DNA from: Paraburkholderia tagetis
GTDB taxonomy: Bacteria; Pseudomonadota; Gammaproteobacteria; Burkholderiales; Burkholderiaceae
Assembly: GCF_022213065.1 (NCBI RefSeq)
Contig: NZ_JAKLJA010000016.1
Coordinates: forward strand, 62,001 to 126,000
Direction of reading: 5' to 3'
DNA length: 64,000 nt
Positions 25,302-34,366 of the stretch are shown here, piece after piece. Made by a program: the position numbers and the translations under genes. Every line of letters starts with the position of its first letter. The stretch's first letter is position 1. Below the pieces are notes generated by a model that did no database searches, had not been told where the DNA came from, and worked only from the letters and a program-made list of their open reading frames with translations.

Positions 25302-26909
25302 TCAGAACGAGTAGATGAACTGCGCGCCCAGCAGGTCGTTGCTCTTGCTATACGAGCCGTCCTCGCGCAGGAACACCTTCTGCGTGGCCCAGTCGTGGCG
25401 GTATTCGACCTTCACGGTGATCTGCTGCGTCGCATAGAACAGCACGTCGAGCGCGATGTCCTGGCGCGTCGCGCCGTGGCATTCGAAGCCGAAGCCGCCG
25501 CTGGCACGCGAATTCGCGAGGCAGTCCGAGCCGATGCCGAAGCCGTTGTACGGGTCCATGCCGTTGCCGTTGAGCGCGATGCCGCCACCGCCGCCGCCGT
25601 TCTTGCCATTGGCGAGCACGTCGTAGCGCGCGCTCACGCCCATGCGGCCCACCACCGGCACGAAGAACTTGCGGTGCGCGAGCAGCGAGAGGCCATACCA
25701 CTGCGCATTGCCGCCGTTGAATGCGGCGCGCTGCTGCTGGCCGTAGTCGAGTTCGGCGTTGTACTGGACGTCCGCGAGCGTGTAGCTCGCGTCGACTTCG
25801 CCGAAGAAGAAGTAGCCGCCCGAACTCGATGCCTGGCCGCCCGGGCCATAGACCGCCTGGCCGGTCGTCGGGTCGATCGCGCTCGACAGCGTCTGGCGGC
25901 CGACATTGAACGAGCCGCCGATATCGAGTGCGCTTGACCACGTATAGTCGGCGCGCGCCGTGAAGGTCGGGATCTTGTTGCTCGTCGTGATGGGGTCGCC
26001 CAGCGCGTTCGTGCCCGTCTGCGTGACGGAGCCGTAGGTGCGGTACTGCTCGTTGCCGACCATGAACTTGAACGCCCACTGGCTGCCGCTGGGCGTGTAG
26101 TTCCAGCCCACGCCCACGTAGCTGCCCGGGTCCGAGAAGTCGTAGAGCAGGTTGTGGGTGAGCGTGAGCATCTGGTTGGACTGCTGCACCTCGTAGCCGC
26201 CGAAGCTCTGCATGAGGCCGGCCACGAACGTGCCCGTGGAGGTCACCGGCACCGTGACGACCGCCGTGTTCAGGATGTTGCCGCCGATGCTGCCGCGCTC
26301 GTTCTGCAGCAGCGTGATGCCATTGCCGCGGTTGGGCATGAGCGTGATTTCGGCGGAAGGCGCCATCGGGCCGACGCCGAAGGTCTTCTTGATGTCGAGG
26401 TAGAGGTCGCCGAACGTACTGTTAAAGTAGTTGTACGAACTTTCGTGGTTCGCGAAAAGGAACGACGAGCTGCCGGGGGCGCGATTATAGATGTACGTCG
26501 GGTCGATATAACCGGTGACCGAAAGGCCCGCGAGCGGGCCGGTCGTGGCCGCGTCGGTGAGCGAATCCACCTTCATCTGCTGGCTCGCGATCTGCTGCTT
26601 CATCTGGTCGACTTCGTCGTTGGTCAGATGTGCCGGCGCCTTGCCGTAGTCGGGCGAGGAGATGTCCACGGCGGGTGCTGCCGCAAGCGGGGTGGCCGCC
26701 GCTCCAGTGGATGCCGTGGCGGTCTTCGCCGATGCCTTCGCGCCGGTGTTCGACGCCGCAATCTCGCTCTTGAGCGATTTCACCTCTTTTTGCAGCGCGT
26801 TCAACTGTGCCTGCAGGGCCTTGATCTGCTCGCTGGTCGAGTCCGCGAAGGCGAGCCCCGGCAATGCCCCGGCCACCAGCAAACAGATTAGCTTCTTCTT
26901 CATCGTCAT
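25302..26909 (-). CDS. DUF3138-family outer-membrane porin-like protein
   Basis: This 535-residue exported protein has a signal peptide (MKKKLICLLVAGALPGLAFA), a coiled-coil (about 25-55, STSEQIKALQAQLNALQKEV), an Ala/Thr linker and a long beta-rich domain (from about 130) with alternating aromatic strands. It ends in Phe (QFIYSF), the usual last residue of outer-membrane beta-barrels. This layout fits the DUF3138 family of Burkholderiaceae; transport function is inferred. Its place between potI and puuB on one strand suggests an outer-membrane route for polyamines. A GGGGGG Gly run near residue 445 is notable. Confidence 0.82.
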   Translation of the reverse strand: MTMKKKLICLLVAGALPGLAFADSTSEQIKALQAQLNALQKEVKSLKSEIAASNTGAKASAKTATASTGAAATPLAAAPAVDISSPDYGKAPAHLTNDEVDQMKQQIASQQMKVDSLTDAATTGPLAGLSVTGYIDPTYIYNRAPGSSSFLFANHESSYNYFNSTFGDLYLDIKKTFGVGPMAPSAEITLMPNRGNGITLLQNERGSIGGNILNTAVVTVPVTSTGTFVAGLMQSFGGYEVQQSNQMLTLTHNLLYDFSDPGSYVGVGWNYTPSGSQWAFKFMVGNEQYRTYGSVTQTGTNALGDPITTSNKIPTFTARADYTWSSALDIGGSFNVGRQTLSSAIDPTTGQAVYGPGGQASSSGGYFFFGEVDASYTLADVQYNAELDYGQQQRAAFNGGNAQWYGLSLLAHRKFFVPVVGRMGVSARYDVLANGKNGGGGGGIALNGNGMDPYNGFGIGSDCLANSRASGGFGFECHGATRQDIALDVLFYATQQITVKVEYRHDWATQKVFLREDGSYSKSNDLLGAQFIYSF

Positions 26910-26988
26910 TCTCCTTATGGGTCGTTATTGCGAACGCATCGGTGTGACAGCCCTCTGATTGATCTTTTTGATCCGCGGGGCGTTGCGT

Positions 26989-27025
26989 GCGGCGCGCGCT
27001 GCGGTTTGAGCGCCGCGCGCGCCGC
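26989..27025 (-). promoter_or_regulatory. Intercistronic hairpin between potI and the porin gene
   Basis: A perfect 11-bp G+C stem (26989-26999 with 27015-27025) with a 15-nt loop and no T run sits in the 134-bp gap. It may protect the upstream mRNA end or partly terminate before the porin gene. Confidence 0.5.
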
Positions 27026-27043
27026 TTCTGCGAACTTCTTCGC

Positions 27044-27967
27044 TCAGGCCGCGCGCCGGCCGAGCGGCGTGCCGACCGCGCCGCCCGGCGCGCCCTGCAC
27101 GCTGCTGCCTTGCAGGGCTTCCGAGGGATCGGGTTGCACGAAGGCCATCTTCATGTCGCGCATGCGCTTTCTCTCGCGTGCGGCCATCGCCTGGTTCACG
27201 ACAATCACGCCGATCGTCACCGCGCTGATGAAAAGCGTGGCGAGCGCGTTCATCTCCGGATTCAGGCCGAGGCGCACGCGCGAGAACACCACGAGCGGCA
27301 GCGTGGTCGAGCCGGGGCCGGAGAGGAATGCGGAGAGCACGAGGTCGTCGATCGAAAGCGTGAACGAGAGCAGCCAGCCCGAGAGCAGCGCCTGCGAGAT
27401 CAGCGGCAGCGTGATGACGAAGAACACTTTCAAAGGCGTGGCGCCGAGATCGAGCGCGGCTTCTTCAAGCGACTTGTTCATCTCCTTCACGCGCGACTGC
27501 ACGATGATCGCCACATACGAAACGCACAGCATCACGTGGCCGATCCACATCGTGATCACGCCGCGCCCCTTCGGCCAGCCGAGAAGCTGCTCCATCGCGA
27601 CGAACAACAGCAGCAGCGAGATGCCCTGGATCACTTCGGGAATCACGAGCGGCGCGTTGATCATCCCGGCAAACAGCGTGAAGCCGCGAAAGCGGCCCAT
27701 GCGGGCGAGCACGAAGCCCGCCCAGGTGCCGATCACGACCGAGGCGAACGCGGTCATCAGGCCGATCTTGAGCGAGAGCCAGGCGGCGGTGAGCAATTCG
27801 TCGTCCTGTAGCAGTGCGGCATACCACTTGAGCGAGAAACCCGACCAGACGGTCACGAGCTTCGACTCGTTGAACGAGTACACCACGAGGCTGATGATCG
27901 GGATATAGAGGAACAGGAACCCGAGCGAGAGGACGCTTATGGAAAGCGTGCGGTTGGGCTTGATCAT
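27044..27967 (-). CDS. potI: Putrescine ABC transporter permease PotI
   Basis: This 307-residue inner-membrane permease has about six helices. The EAA loop that contacts the ATPase is visible as SLEEAALDLGATPLKVFFVI (about 166-185). The sequence NRTLSISVLSLGFLFLYIP at the N-terminus and the IDDLVLSAFLSGPGSTTLP region are typical of PotI/PotC. The ATG (27965-27967) overlaps the potH stop by 4 nt. The C-terminus has a non-conserved Gly/Ala-rich extension of about 25 residues (GSSVQGAPGGAVGTPLGRR). It works with PotF, PotG and PotH to import putrescine. Confidence 0.95.
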   Translation of the reverse strand: MIKPNRTLSISVLSLGFLFLYIPIISLVVYSFNESKLVTVWSGFSLKWYAALLQDDELLTAAWLSLKIGLMTAFASVVIGTWAGFVLARMGRFRGFTLFAGMINAPLVIPEVIQGISLLLLFVAMEQLLGWPKGRGVITMWIGHVMLCVSYVAIIVQSRVKEMNKSLEEAALDLGATPLKVFFVITLPLISQALLSGWLLSFTLSIDDLVLSAFLSGPGSTTLPLVVFSRVRLGLNPEMNALATLFISAVTIGVIVVNQAMAARERKRMRDMKMAFVQPDPSEALQGSSVQGAPGGAVGTPLGRRAA

Positions 27968-28941
27968 TTGCTTTCCTCCAGTTCCTTGACCTGGTAGTAC
28001 TGAAAGACCGCCATGGGCACGAGCAGCAGCACCACCATCGCGACGGTCACGGCGGAGGCCATCGGCCAGTCCATGTTGTTGAAGAACTCGTCCCACATCA
28101 CGCGGCCGATCATGAGCGTGTCCGCGCCGCCGAGCAGTTCGGGAATCACGTACTCGCCCACGGCCGGAATGAACACCAGCAGGCTGCCCGCGATGATCCC
28201 GTTTTTCGACAGCGGCAGCGTGATCCGGGTGAACGCGACCCAGGGCTTCGCGCCCAGGTCGTAGGCGGCTTCGAGCAGCGTGAGGTCCATCTTCACGAGG
28301 TGCGCGTAGAGCGGCATCACCATGAAAGGCAGATACGAATAGACCATGCCGATATAGACGCCCGCATCGCTGTGATAGAGGCGCAGCGGCGAGTGAATCA
28401 GGCCGATGGCCATGAGCGCGTGATTGAGCAGGCCGTCGTCCTTGAGAATGCCGATCCACGCGTAGACGCGAATCAGGAACGAGGTCCAGAACGGCAGCAT
28501 CACGCCCATCATCAGCAGGTTGCGCGTGGCGGGATTCGAGCGCGCGATGTAGTAGGCGATGGGATAGCCAATCAGCAAACAGAAGAAGGTCGAGACCGCC
28601 GCCATCTTCAGCGAGCTGATATAGGTGGCGACATAGAGGCTGTCTTGCAGCAGGAAGGCATAGTGGCCCAGTTGCAGCGCAAAATGGACCATGCCGTCTT
28701 TCATCTCGGCCAGGCTCGTGTACGGCGGAATGCTCATCGCCTGATCGGCGAAGCTGATCTTGAACACCAGCACGAACGGCAACGCGAAGAACAGCGTGAG
28801 CCACAGGAACGGGATGCCGATCACCGTGGCGCGGCCCGAGGGCACGAAGCGCGAAAACATACGCGAGAGCAGGCGCGCGAGCGTGCCGCGCGGTGCCTGG
28901 CCGCCCGGGGCGGCGGAAGTGGAAGGCAAAGACGTACTCAT
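27964..28941 (-). CDS. potH: Putrescine ABC transporter permease PotH
   Basis: This 325-residue inner-membrane permease pairs with PotI. The EAA motif is LLEAAYDLGAKPWVAFTRIT (about 207-226), and the first helix starts after a cytoplasmic tail (IPFLWLTLFFALPFVLVFKI, about 45-64). I start at ATG 28941 (MSTSLPSTS), because the frame upstream overlaps potG and is not PotH-like. The start is 13 nt after the potG stop, and the stop overlaps potI, so potG-potH-potI are tightly coupled. Confidence 0.95.
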   Translation of the reverse strand: MSTSLPSTSAAPGGQAPRGTLARLLSRMFSRFVPSGRATVIGIPFLWLTLFFALPFVLVFKISFADQAMSIPPYTSLAEMKDGMVHFALQLGHYAFLLQDSLYVATYISSLKMAAVSTFFCLLIGYPIAYYIARSNPATRNLLMMGVMLPFWTSFLIRVYAWIGILKDDGLLNHALMAIGLIHSPLRLYHSDAGVYIGMVYSYLPFMVMPLYAHLVKMDLTLLEAAYDLGAKPWVAFTRITLPLSKNGIIAGSLLVFIPAVGEYVIPELLGGADTLMIGRVMWDEFFNNMDWPMASAVTVAMVVLLLVPMAVFQYYQVKELEESK

Positions 28942-28954
28942 GTCGGCATCTCCG

Positions 28955-30106
28955 TTATTGCGTGAGCACGACGCCGCTGGCGGGCGACCACGAGACATAG
29001 ACATCGTCGTTCCAGGCCGGCGCACTGTCGTTCATGAGGTGCGAGCTGGAGAGGTTCGAGACGACCACCTTGCCGCCGGGCAGGCGCACGTGATAGAGCG
29101 AGTAGCTGCCCATATAGGCGATATCCGTGACCACGCCGCGCGCCCAGTTGTGCGGCGTGCCCGGCTTCTCGTGCGTGACGCGCACGCGCTCCGGCCGCAC
29201 CGAGATGCCCACCGGCATGCCGAGCGGCCCGGTCACGCCGTGGCTCACGTACATGCGCGTTTCGAGGTCTTCGCTCTCGACGTAGATGTGATCGGGTTCG
29301 TCCTCGACCACCTTGCCTTCGAACAGATTGGTCGAGCCGATAAACTCGGCCGAGAAGCGGCTATTGGGGAATTCGTAGACTTCCCCGGGCGCGCCGATCT
29401 GCACGATGCAGCCTTCGCTCATCACGGCGAGGCGGTTGGCCATCGTCATCGCCTCTTCCTGATCGTGCGTAACCATCACACAGGTGACATCGACTTTCTC
29501 GATGATGTTCACGAGTTCGAGCTGGGTCTTCTGGCGAATCTTTTTATCGAGCGCCGACATGGGCTCATCGAGCAGCAACAGCTTCGGGCGCTTGACGAGC
29601 GAGCGCGCGAGCGCGACGCGCTGCTGCTGACCGCCCGAAAGCTGATGCGGCTTGCGCTTCGCGTAGCGGCCCATTTGCACGAGGTTCAGCGCGTCGGCCA
29701 CGCGCTCCCTGATCTCGTTCTTCGGCACGCCTTCCTGCTTGAGGCCGAACGCGACGTTGGACTCCACGCTCATATGCGGAAACAGCGCATACGACTGAAA
29801 CATCATGTTGACGGGGCGGCGATACGGGGGAAGCGACGCGAGGTCCTCGCCGTCGACGAGAATCTTGCCCGAGGTGGCCGTCTCCAGCCCGGCGAGCATG
29901 CGTAAAAGCGTGGACTTGCCGCAGCCCGAGCTGCCGAGCAGCGCGAAAAGCTCGTTCTTGGCGATGTCGAGGCTCACGTTGTTGACGGCGACGCTGTCGC
30001 CGAACTTCTTGACGACGTTCTCGATGCGCACGAATGCGTCGCGAGAGCTGGCCGCAGCGGCGGCGCGAGCGGCTTCTGAGGCGTTGACTGGGGACGTCGG
30101 ATTCAT
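28955..30106 (-). CDS. potG: Putrescine ABC transporter ATPase PotG
   Basis: This 383-residue ATPase subunit has Walker A GSSGCGKST (about 57-65), a Q-loop in MMFQSYALFPHM, signature LSGGQQQR, Walker B LLLLDEP and H-loop VTHDQ. After about residue 255 comes the regulatory TOBE-type domain (GSTNLFEGKV...ISVRPERVRV). I start at ATG 30106 (MNPTSPVN); the frame upstream has no homology. A 227-bp gap with a hairpin separates it from potF, which is common where the binding protein is made in excess. Confidence 0.95.
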   Translation of the reverse strand: MNPTSPVNASEAARAAAAASSRDAFVRIENVVKKFGDSVAVNNVSLDIAKNELFALLGSSGCGKSTLLRMLAGLETATSGKILVDGEDLASLPPYRRPVNMMFQSYALFPHMSVESNVAFGLKQEGVPKNEIRERVADALNLVQMGRYAKRKPHQLSGGQQQRVALARSLVKRPKLLLLDEPMSALDKKIRQKTQLELVNIIEKVDVTCVMVTHDQEEAMTMANRLAVMSEGCIVQIGAPGEVYEFPNSRFSAEFIGSTNLFEGKVVEDEPDHIYVESEDLETRMYVSHGVTGPLGMPVGISVRPERVRVTHEKPGTPHNWARGVVTDIAYMGSYSLYHVRLPGGKVVVSNLSSSHLMNDSAPAWNDDVYVSWSPASGVVLTQ

Positions 30107-30305
30107 GATGTAACCTGGGTTCCTTTCCGATCGCGGCACTGGCATGTCCTTGCCCGGCTTCGCAAAATGAGGTATTCGCAAAACGCGGGCGCGAGTTGTC
30201 CCACACGGGGCGCGCAAGGCGACTCGCAGATATCAGTACTACGAACCTGGCTCGTTAAAGGCTGGCGCGTCGTTTTAAAAATTGGGTGCGGCGCGCACAT
30301 CTTCC

Positions 30306-30323
30306 GGGGCGGACGCCCGCCCC
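30306..30323 (-). promoter_or_regulatory. Hairpin downstream of potF
   Basis: A 7-bp G+C stem (GGGGCGG 30306-30312 with CCGCCCC 30317-30323) with a 4-nt loop lies 10 nt past the potF stop. There is no T run, so it is more likely an mRNA-stabilising or attenuating hairpin between potF and potG than a full terminator. Confidence 0.5.
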
Positions 30324-30333
30324 GTTCAGTCGA

Positions 30334-31455
30334 TCAGTGGCCGGTCTTCAGTTGCGACCACAGACGGTTTTCGAGTCGCAAGATCTCGGCCGGCATCGGC
30401 TTCATCAGCGTCATCTTCTTGAGCACGTCTTCGGCCGGATAGACCGTCGGGTCCTGCACGACCGCTGTCGTCACGTTCTGGCGCGCGGCCTTGTTCGCGG
30501 TCGGGTAGAACACCGTGTTGGTAATGGCCGCGTTGACCTTCGGGTCTTCGATGTAGTTGATCCACTTCATCGCGTTTTCGGCGTTCGGGGCGTCCTTCGG
30601 CACGACCATCACGTCGAACCACAGCAGGCCGCCTTCCTTCGCGTTCGAGAACTTGATGTGATAGCTGCGCTTTGCCTCTTCGGCGCGGCGATGCGCGATG
30701 CCCACGTCGCCCGACCAACCGAGCGCCACGCAAATGTCGTTATTCACGAGGTCGTTGATATAGCCCGACGAGTTGAACTGCGTAATGTACGGGCGGACTT
30801 TCTTCAGCACTTCATAGGCGGCCTGGTAGTCGGCCGGGTTTGTGCTGTTCGGGTCCTTGTGCATGTATTGCAGCGTGGCCGCGAACACGTCGGAGGCCTG
30901 GTCGAGGAACGACACGCCGCAGCCCTTGAGCTTCGAAAGATTGGCAGGGTCGAGGATGAGCGACCAGCTATCCACGGGCGCATTCGCTCCCAGCGCCTTT
31001 TCGACGGCCTCCTGGTTGTAGCCGATGCCGTCGGTGCCATAGGCCCAGGGCACGCCGTACTGATTGCCCGGGTCGGCGTCGGCGATCATGTGCATCAGCA
31101 CGGGATCGAGGTTCGAGAGGTTGGGAATCTTCGACTTGTCGAGCTTCTGGTAGACGCCGGCCTGAATCTGCTTGGCCATGTAGTTCGAGGTCGGCACCAC
31201 GATGTCGTAGCCCGAGCTGCCTGCCAGCAGCTTGGCTTGCAGCGTGTCGTCGCTATCGTAGTTGTCGTACTTCACGTGAATGCCCGATTCCTTTTCGAAA
31301 TTCGGGATCGTGTCTTTCGCAATGTAGTCGGACCAGTTGTAGACATTGAGCTGATTGTCGGCGGCGCGAGCCGGCGCGCTCGACGTGGCCGTGAGACCCG
31401 CGCATACGGCAAGGGCGGCCAGCGCGACAGCGTGACGAAGATGACTGACACTCAT
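30334..31455 (-). CDS. potF: Putrescine-binding periplasmic protein PotF
   Basis: This 373-residue solute-binding protein has a Sec signal peptide (about 1-31, ending PARA-AD). The mature protein starts NQLNVYNWSDYIAKDTIP, the standard opening of PotD/PotF proteins, with GTDGIGYN and ALGWSGDVG as ligand-pocket landmarks. PotF-type (putrescine) rather than PotD-type (spermidine) is favoured by the neighbouring PotGHI and by the putrescine-catabolic genes. It follows spuC by about 79 bp and precedes potG by a hairpin-containing gap. Confidence 0.93.
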   Translation of the reverse strand: MSVSHLRHAVALAALAVCAGLTATSSAPARAADNQLNVYNWSDYIAKDTIPNFEKESGIHVKYDNYDSDDTLQAKLLAGSSGYDIVVPTSNYMAKQIQAGVYQKLDKSKIPNLSNLDPVLMHMIADADPGNQYGVPWAYGTDGIGYNQEAVEKALGANAPVDSWSLILDPANLSKLKGCGVSFLDQASDVFAATLQYMHKDPNSTNPADYQAAYEVLKKVRPYITQFNSSGYINDLVNNDICVALGWSGDVGIAHRRAEEAKRSYHIKFSNAKEGGLLWFDVMVVPKDAPNAENAMKWINYIEDPKVNAAITNTVFYPTANKAARQNVTTAVVQDPTVYPAEDVLKKMTLMKPMPAEILRLENRLWSQLKTGH

Positions 31456-31534
31456 GTGGATATCCCAGGAAGGTGAGGTTTGGCGGGCGGCGCCCGCACC
31501 CCGTCGTGCGCCGCCGGCCCTGACGTTTGCAGCG

Positions 31535-32977
31535 TTACGAAAGTCCCAGTTGTTGCGCGGTTGCGTCGATGGCCTTCTTCGCCTTCGACACGATTTCGTC
31601 GATCTCGCCGCGCGTGATCACGAGCGGCGGCGAGAGCAGCATGCGGTCGCCGGTGGCGCGCATGATGAGATTGCCGTTGAAGCAGAAGTCGCGGCAGATC
31701 GTGCCCACCTCGCCGCCATTCGCGAAGCGCTTGCGCGTCTTCGGATCTTCGGCAAGTTGCAGGCCCGCCACGAGCCCCGCGCCCGAGATGTCGCCGATGA
31801 TCGGGTGATGGCCGAAGGTTTCGCGCAGGCGCTGCTGGAAGTACGGGCCCGTGTCCGTCTTCACGCGCTCGACAATGCGCTCGTCGCGCAGCAGCTTGAG
31901 GTTCGCGACCGCGACGGCGGCGGCCACCGGATGGCCCGAGTACGTGAGGCCGTGGTTGAACTCGCCGTTCTCGATGAGCGCCTTCGCGATGCGGTCGTGC
32001 AGGCCCACCGCGCCCATCGGCACGTAGCCGCTCGTGAGACCCTTGGCCATGGTGATGAGGTCGGGCTCGAAGCCCAGGTGCTGATGTGCGAACCATTCGC
32101 CGGTGCGCCCGAAGCCGCCGATCACTTCGTCGGCGCACAGCAGAATGTCGTACTTGCGGCAGATGCGCTGGATTTCCGGCCAGTAGGTCGAGGGCGGGAA
32201 GATCACGCCGCCCGCGCCCTGGAACGGCTCGCCAATGAATGCGGCCACGTTCTCCGCGCCCACTTCGAGAATCTTCGCTTCGAGTTGCTGCGCGCGCGCG
32301 AGGCCGAACTCCTCGGGCGTCATGTCGCCCTGTGCTTCGCCGAAGAAATACGGTTGATCGATATGCACGATGTTCTCGACCTTCGAGGGCATCTGCTCGT
32401 GCATGTAGCCCATGCCGCCGAGCGTGCCGCCCGCGATGGTCGAGCCGTGATAGGCATTCTTGCGCGAGATGACGACCTTCTTCGAAGGCTTGTTCTGCGT
32501 GAGCCAATATTGATGCACGATGCGCAGCACCGTGTCGTTGCCTTCCGAGCCGCTGTTGCAATAGAAGAAGTGATTGAAGGGCTCGGGCGACACTTCGGCG
32601 AGCAGCGCCGAAAGCTCGATCACCGGCGGGTGCGTGGTCTTGAAGAACGTGTTATAGAACGGCAATTCCTGGAGCTGCTTGTACGCGGCATCGGCCAGTT
32701 CCTTGCGGCCATAACCCACGTTCACGCACCAGAGGCCGGCCATGCCGTCGATGATCTGGTTGCCTTCCGAGTCCCACAGGTACACGCCTTTCGCTTTCAC
32801 GATCACGCGGCTGCCTGCCTTGTTGAGCGCGCCCATGTCGGAGAACGGATGGAAATGGTGCGCGGCGTCGAGTGCGCGATAGTCGGCAGTGGAGCGTGCG
32901 GGCTGGACCGATTGCGCGCGCAGCGTCGTCGGCACTTCTTGCAGCGCGCTGGCGGGGGCGTCGATTCGATAGCTCAT
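31535..32977 (-). CDS. spuC: Putrescine (polyamine):pyruvate aminotransferase
   Basis: This 480-residue class III PLP aminotransferase converts putrescine to 4-aminobutyraldehyde with pyruvate as acceptor. The catalytic lysine is K312 in TMAKGLTSGY; CADEVIGGFGRTG (281-293) carries the cofactor Asp, and the phosphate-binding NSGSEGND is at 141-148. The N-terminal DAAHHFHPFSDM is typical of the SpuC group. It lies 19 bp after puuA, so the operon offers a transamination route alongside the gamma-glutamyl route. Other omega-amino acid aminotransferases are similar; the polyamine context decides the call. Confidence 0.92.
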   Translation of the reverse strand: MSYRIDAPASALQEVPTTLRAQSVQPARSTADYRALDAAHHFHPFSDMGALNKAGSRVIVKAKGVYLWDSEGNQIIDGMAGLWCVNVGYGRKELADAAYKQLQELPFYNTFFKTTHPPVIELSALLAEVSPEPFNHFFYCNSGSEGNDTVLRIVHQYWLTQNKPSKKVVISRKNAYHGSTIAGGTLGGMGYMHEQMPSKVENIVHIDQPYFFGEAQGDMTPEEFGLARAQQLEAKILEVGAENVAAFIGEPFQGAGGVIFPPSTYWPEIQRICRKYDILLCADEVIGGFGRTGEWFAHQHLGFEPDLITMAKGLTSGYVPMGAVGLHDRIAKALIENGEFNHGLTYSGHPVAAAVAVANLKLLRDERIVERVKTDTGPYFQQRLRETFGHHPIIGDISGAGLVAGLQLAEDPKTRKRFANGGEVGTICRDFCFNGNLIMRATGDRMLLSPPLVITRGEIDEIVSKAKKAIDATAQQLGLS

Positions 32978-32996
32978 CTCTTGTTTCTCCTTTGTT

Positions 32997-34331
32997 TTAC
33001 ACGTGCAGCAGCAGGTGCTTGCGTTCCCACGAACTGATCACGCGGAAATACGCTTCGTATTCGGTTTCCTTGAGCGCGAGATACGCGCGCACGAACTTCT
33101 CGCCCAGGATGTCCTTGAGCGGCTCGCACGCGGCCATCAGCGTGATGCCTTCCTCCAGATTGCGCGGCAACTGATAGGGCAGCGAGTAGCCGTCGCTCAC
33201 GAGCGGCTCCGTGGGCTTGAGATGCTGCGTCATGCCCAGATAGCCAGCGGCCAGCGTCGCGGCAATCGCGAGATATGGATTGGTGTCCACGCCCGGAATG
33301 CGGTTCTCCACACGGCGCGCAACCGGCGAGGAATACGGCACGCGGAAACCCACGGTGCGGTTGTCGTAGCCCCACGCCACATTGATGGGCGCGGCCATGA
33401 AGCGCGAGAGCCGGCGATACGAATTGATGTACGGCGCGAAGATCGGCATCAGCGCGGGCGTGTACTTCTGCAGGCCCGCGATATACGCATGGAACATGTC
33501 GGTGGGCTTGCCGTCGGCACCCGTGAAGAGGTTCTGGCCGCTTTCGGCGGACACGAGGCTCTGGTGCACGTGCATGGCCGAGCCGGGTTCGTTCTCCATT
33601 GGCTTCGCCATGAAGGTGGCGTACATGTGGTGGCGCAGCGCCGCTTCACGCACGGTGCGCTTGAAGAGGAACACGCGGTCCGCGAGATTGAGCGGATCGC
33701 CATGCAGGAAGTTGATTTCCATCTGCGCCGCGCCCACTTCGTGAATGAGCGTATCGACTTCCAGTTCCTGAATATCGCAGTACTCGTAGATATCTTCGAA
33801 GAGCGGGTCGAACTCATTCACGGCTTCGATCGAATACGCCTGGCGGCCGGTTTCCGGACGGCCCGTGCGGCCGATCGGCGGCGTGAGCGGAATGTCCGGG
33901 TCCTTGTTCATATCGACGAGATAGAACTCCAGCTCCGGCGCGATCACGGGCTTCCAGCCCTTCGCCTGGTAGAGCTCGAGCACGCGGCGCAGCACGCGGC
34001 GCGGCGAGATTTCGACCGGCGTGCCATCGAAGTGCACGCAATCGTGGATCACCTGCGCGGTGGGATCGACGGCCCACGGAATGATGCGGATGGTGGAGGG
34101 GTCCGGTACGCACACCATGTCGGGGTCGGTGACGCCCGTGAGGCTGCCGTCTTCGGGATAATCGCCGGTCACGGTCTGGATCATCACGGCTTGCGGCAGC
34201 CGCATGGCCTCGCCAAATTCGAACTTGCTGCGCGGGATGATCTTGCCGCGCGCGATGCCCGCCATATCGGGGATGATCGCTTCGATTTCGGTGATGTGGT
34301 GTTTCTTCAGGAATTCGTCGATGTCGTGCAT
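32997..34331 (-). CDS. puuA: Glutamate-putrescine ligase (glutamine synthetase family)
   Basis: This 444-residue glutamine-synthetase-fold ligase would join glutamate to putrescine using ATP. Metal-site motifs are APELEFYL (about 131-138) and GAAQMEINFLHGD (about 204-216); HVHQS (about 263-267) and the Arg-containing RRVENRIPG complete the active site. The adenylylation loop of true GlnA is absent, as expected for PuuA/GlnA-like enzymes. I start at ATG 34331 (MHDIDEFLKKH); the upstream frame is unlike the family. It is 35 bp after puuD and 19 bp before spuC. Confidence 0.92.
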   Translation of the reverse strand: MHDIDEFLKKHHITEIEAIIPDMAGIARGKIIPRSKFEFGEAMRLPQAVMIQTVTGDYPEDGSLTGVTDPDMVCVPDPSTIRIIPWAVDPTAQVIHDCVHFDGTPVEISPRRVLRRVLELYQAKGWKPVIAPELEFYLVDMNKDPDIPLTPPIGRTGRPETGRQAYSIEAVNEFDPLFEDIYEYCDIQELEVDTLIHEVGAAQMEINFLHGDPLNLADRVFLFKRTVREAALRHHMYATFMAKPMENEPGSAMHVHQSLVSAESGQNLFTGADGKPTDMFHAYIAGLQKYTPALMPIFAPYINSYRRLSRFMAAPINVAWGYDNRTVGFRVPYSSPVARRVENRIPGVDTNPYLAIAATLAAGYLGMTQHLKPTEPLVSDGYSLPYQLPRNLEEGITLMAACEPLKDILGEKFVRAYLALKETEYEAYFRVISSWERKHLLLHV

Positions 34332-34366
34332 GATCGTTCTCTCTGTTCTGTATGAGCCGGCGTCAT

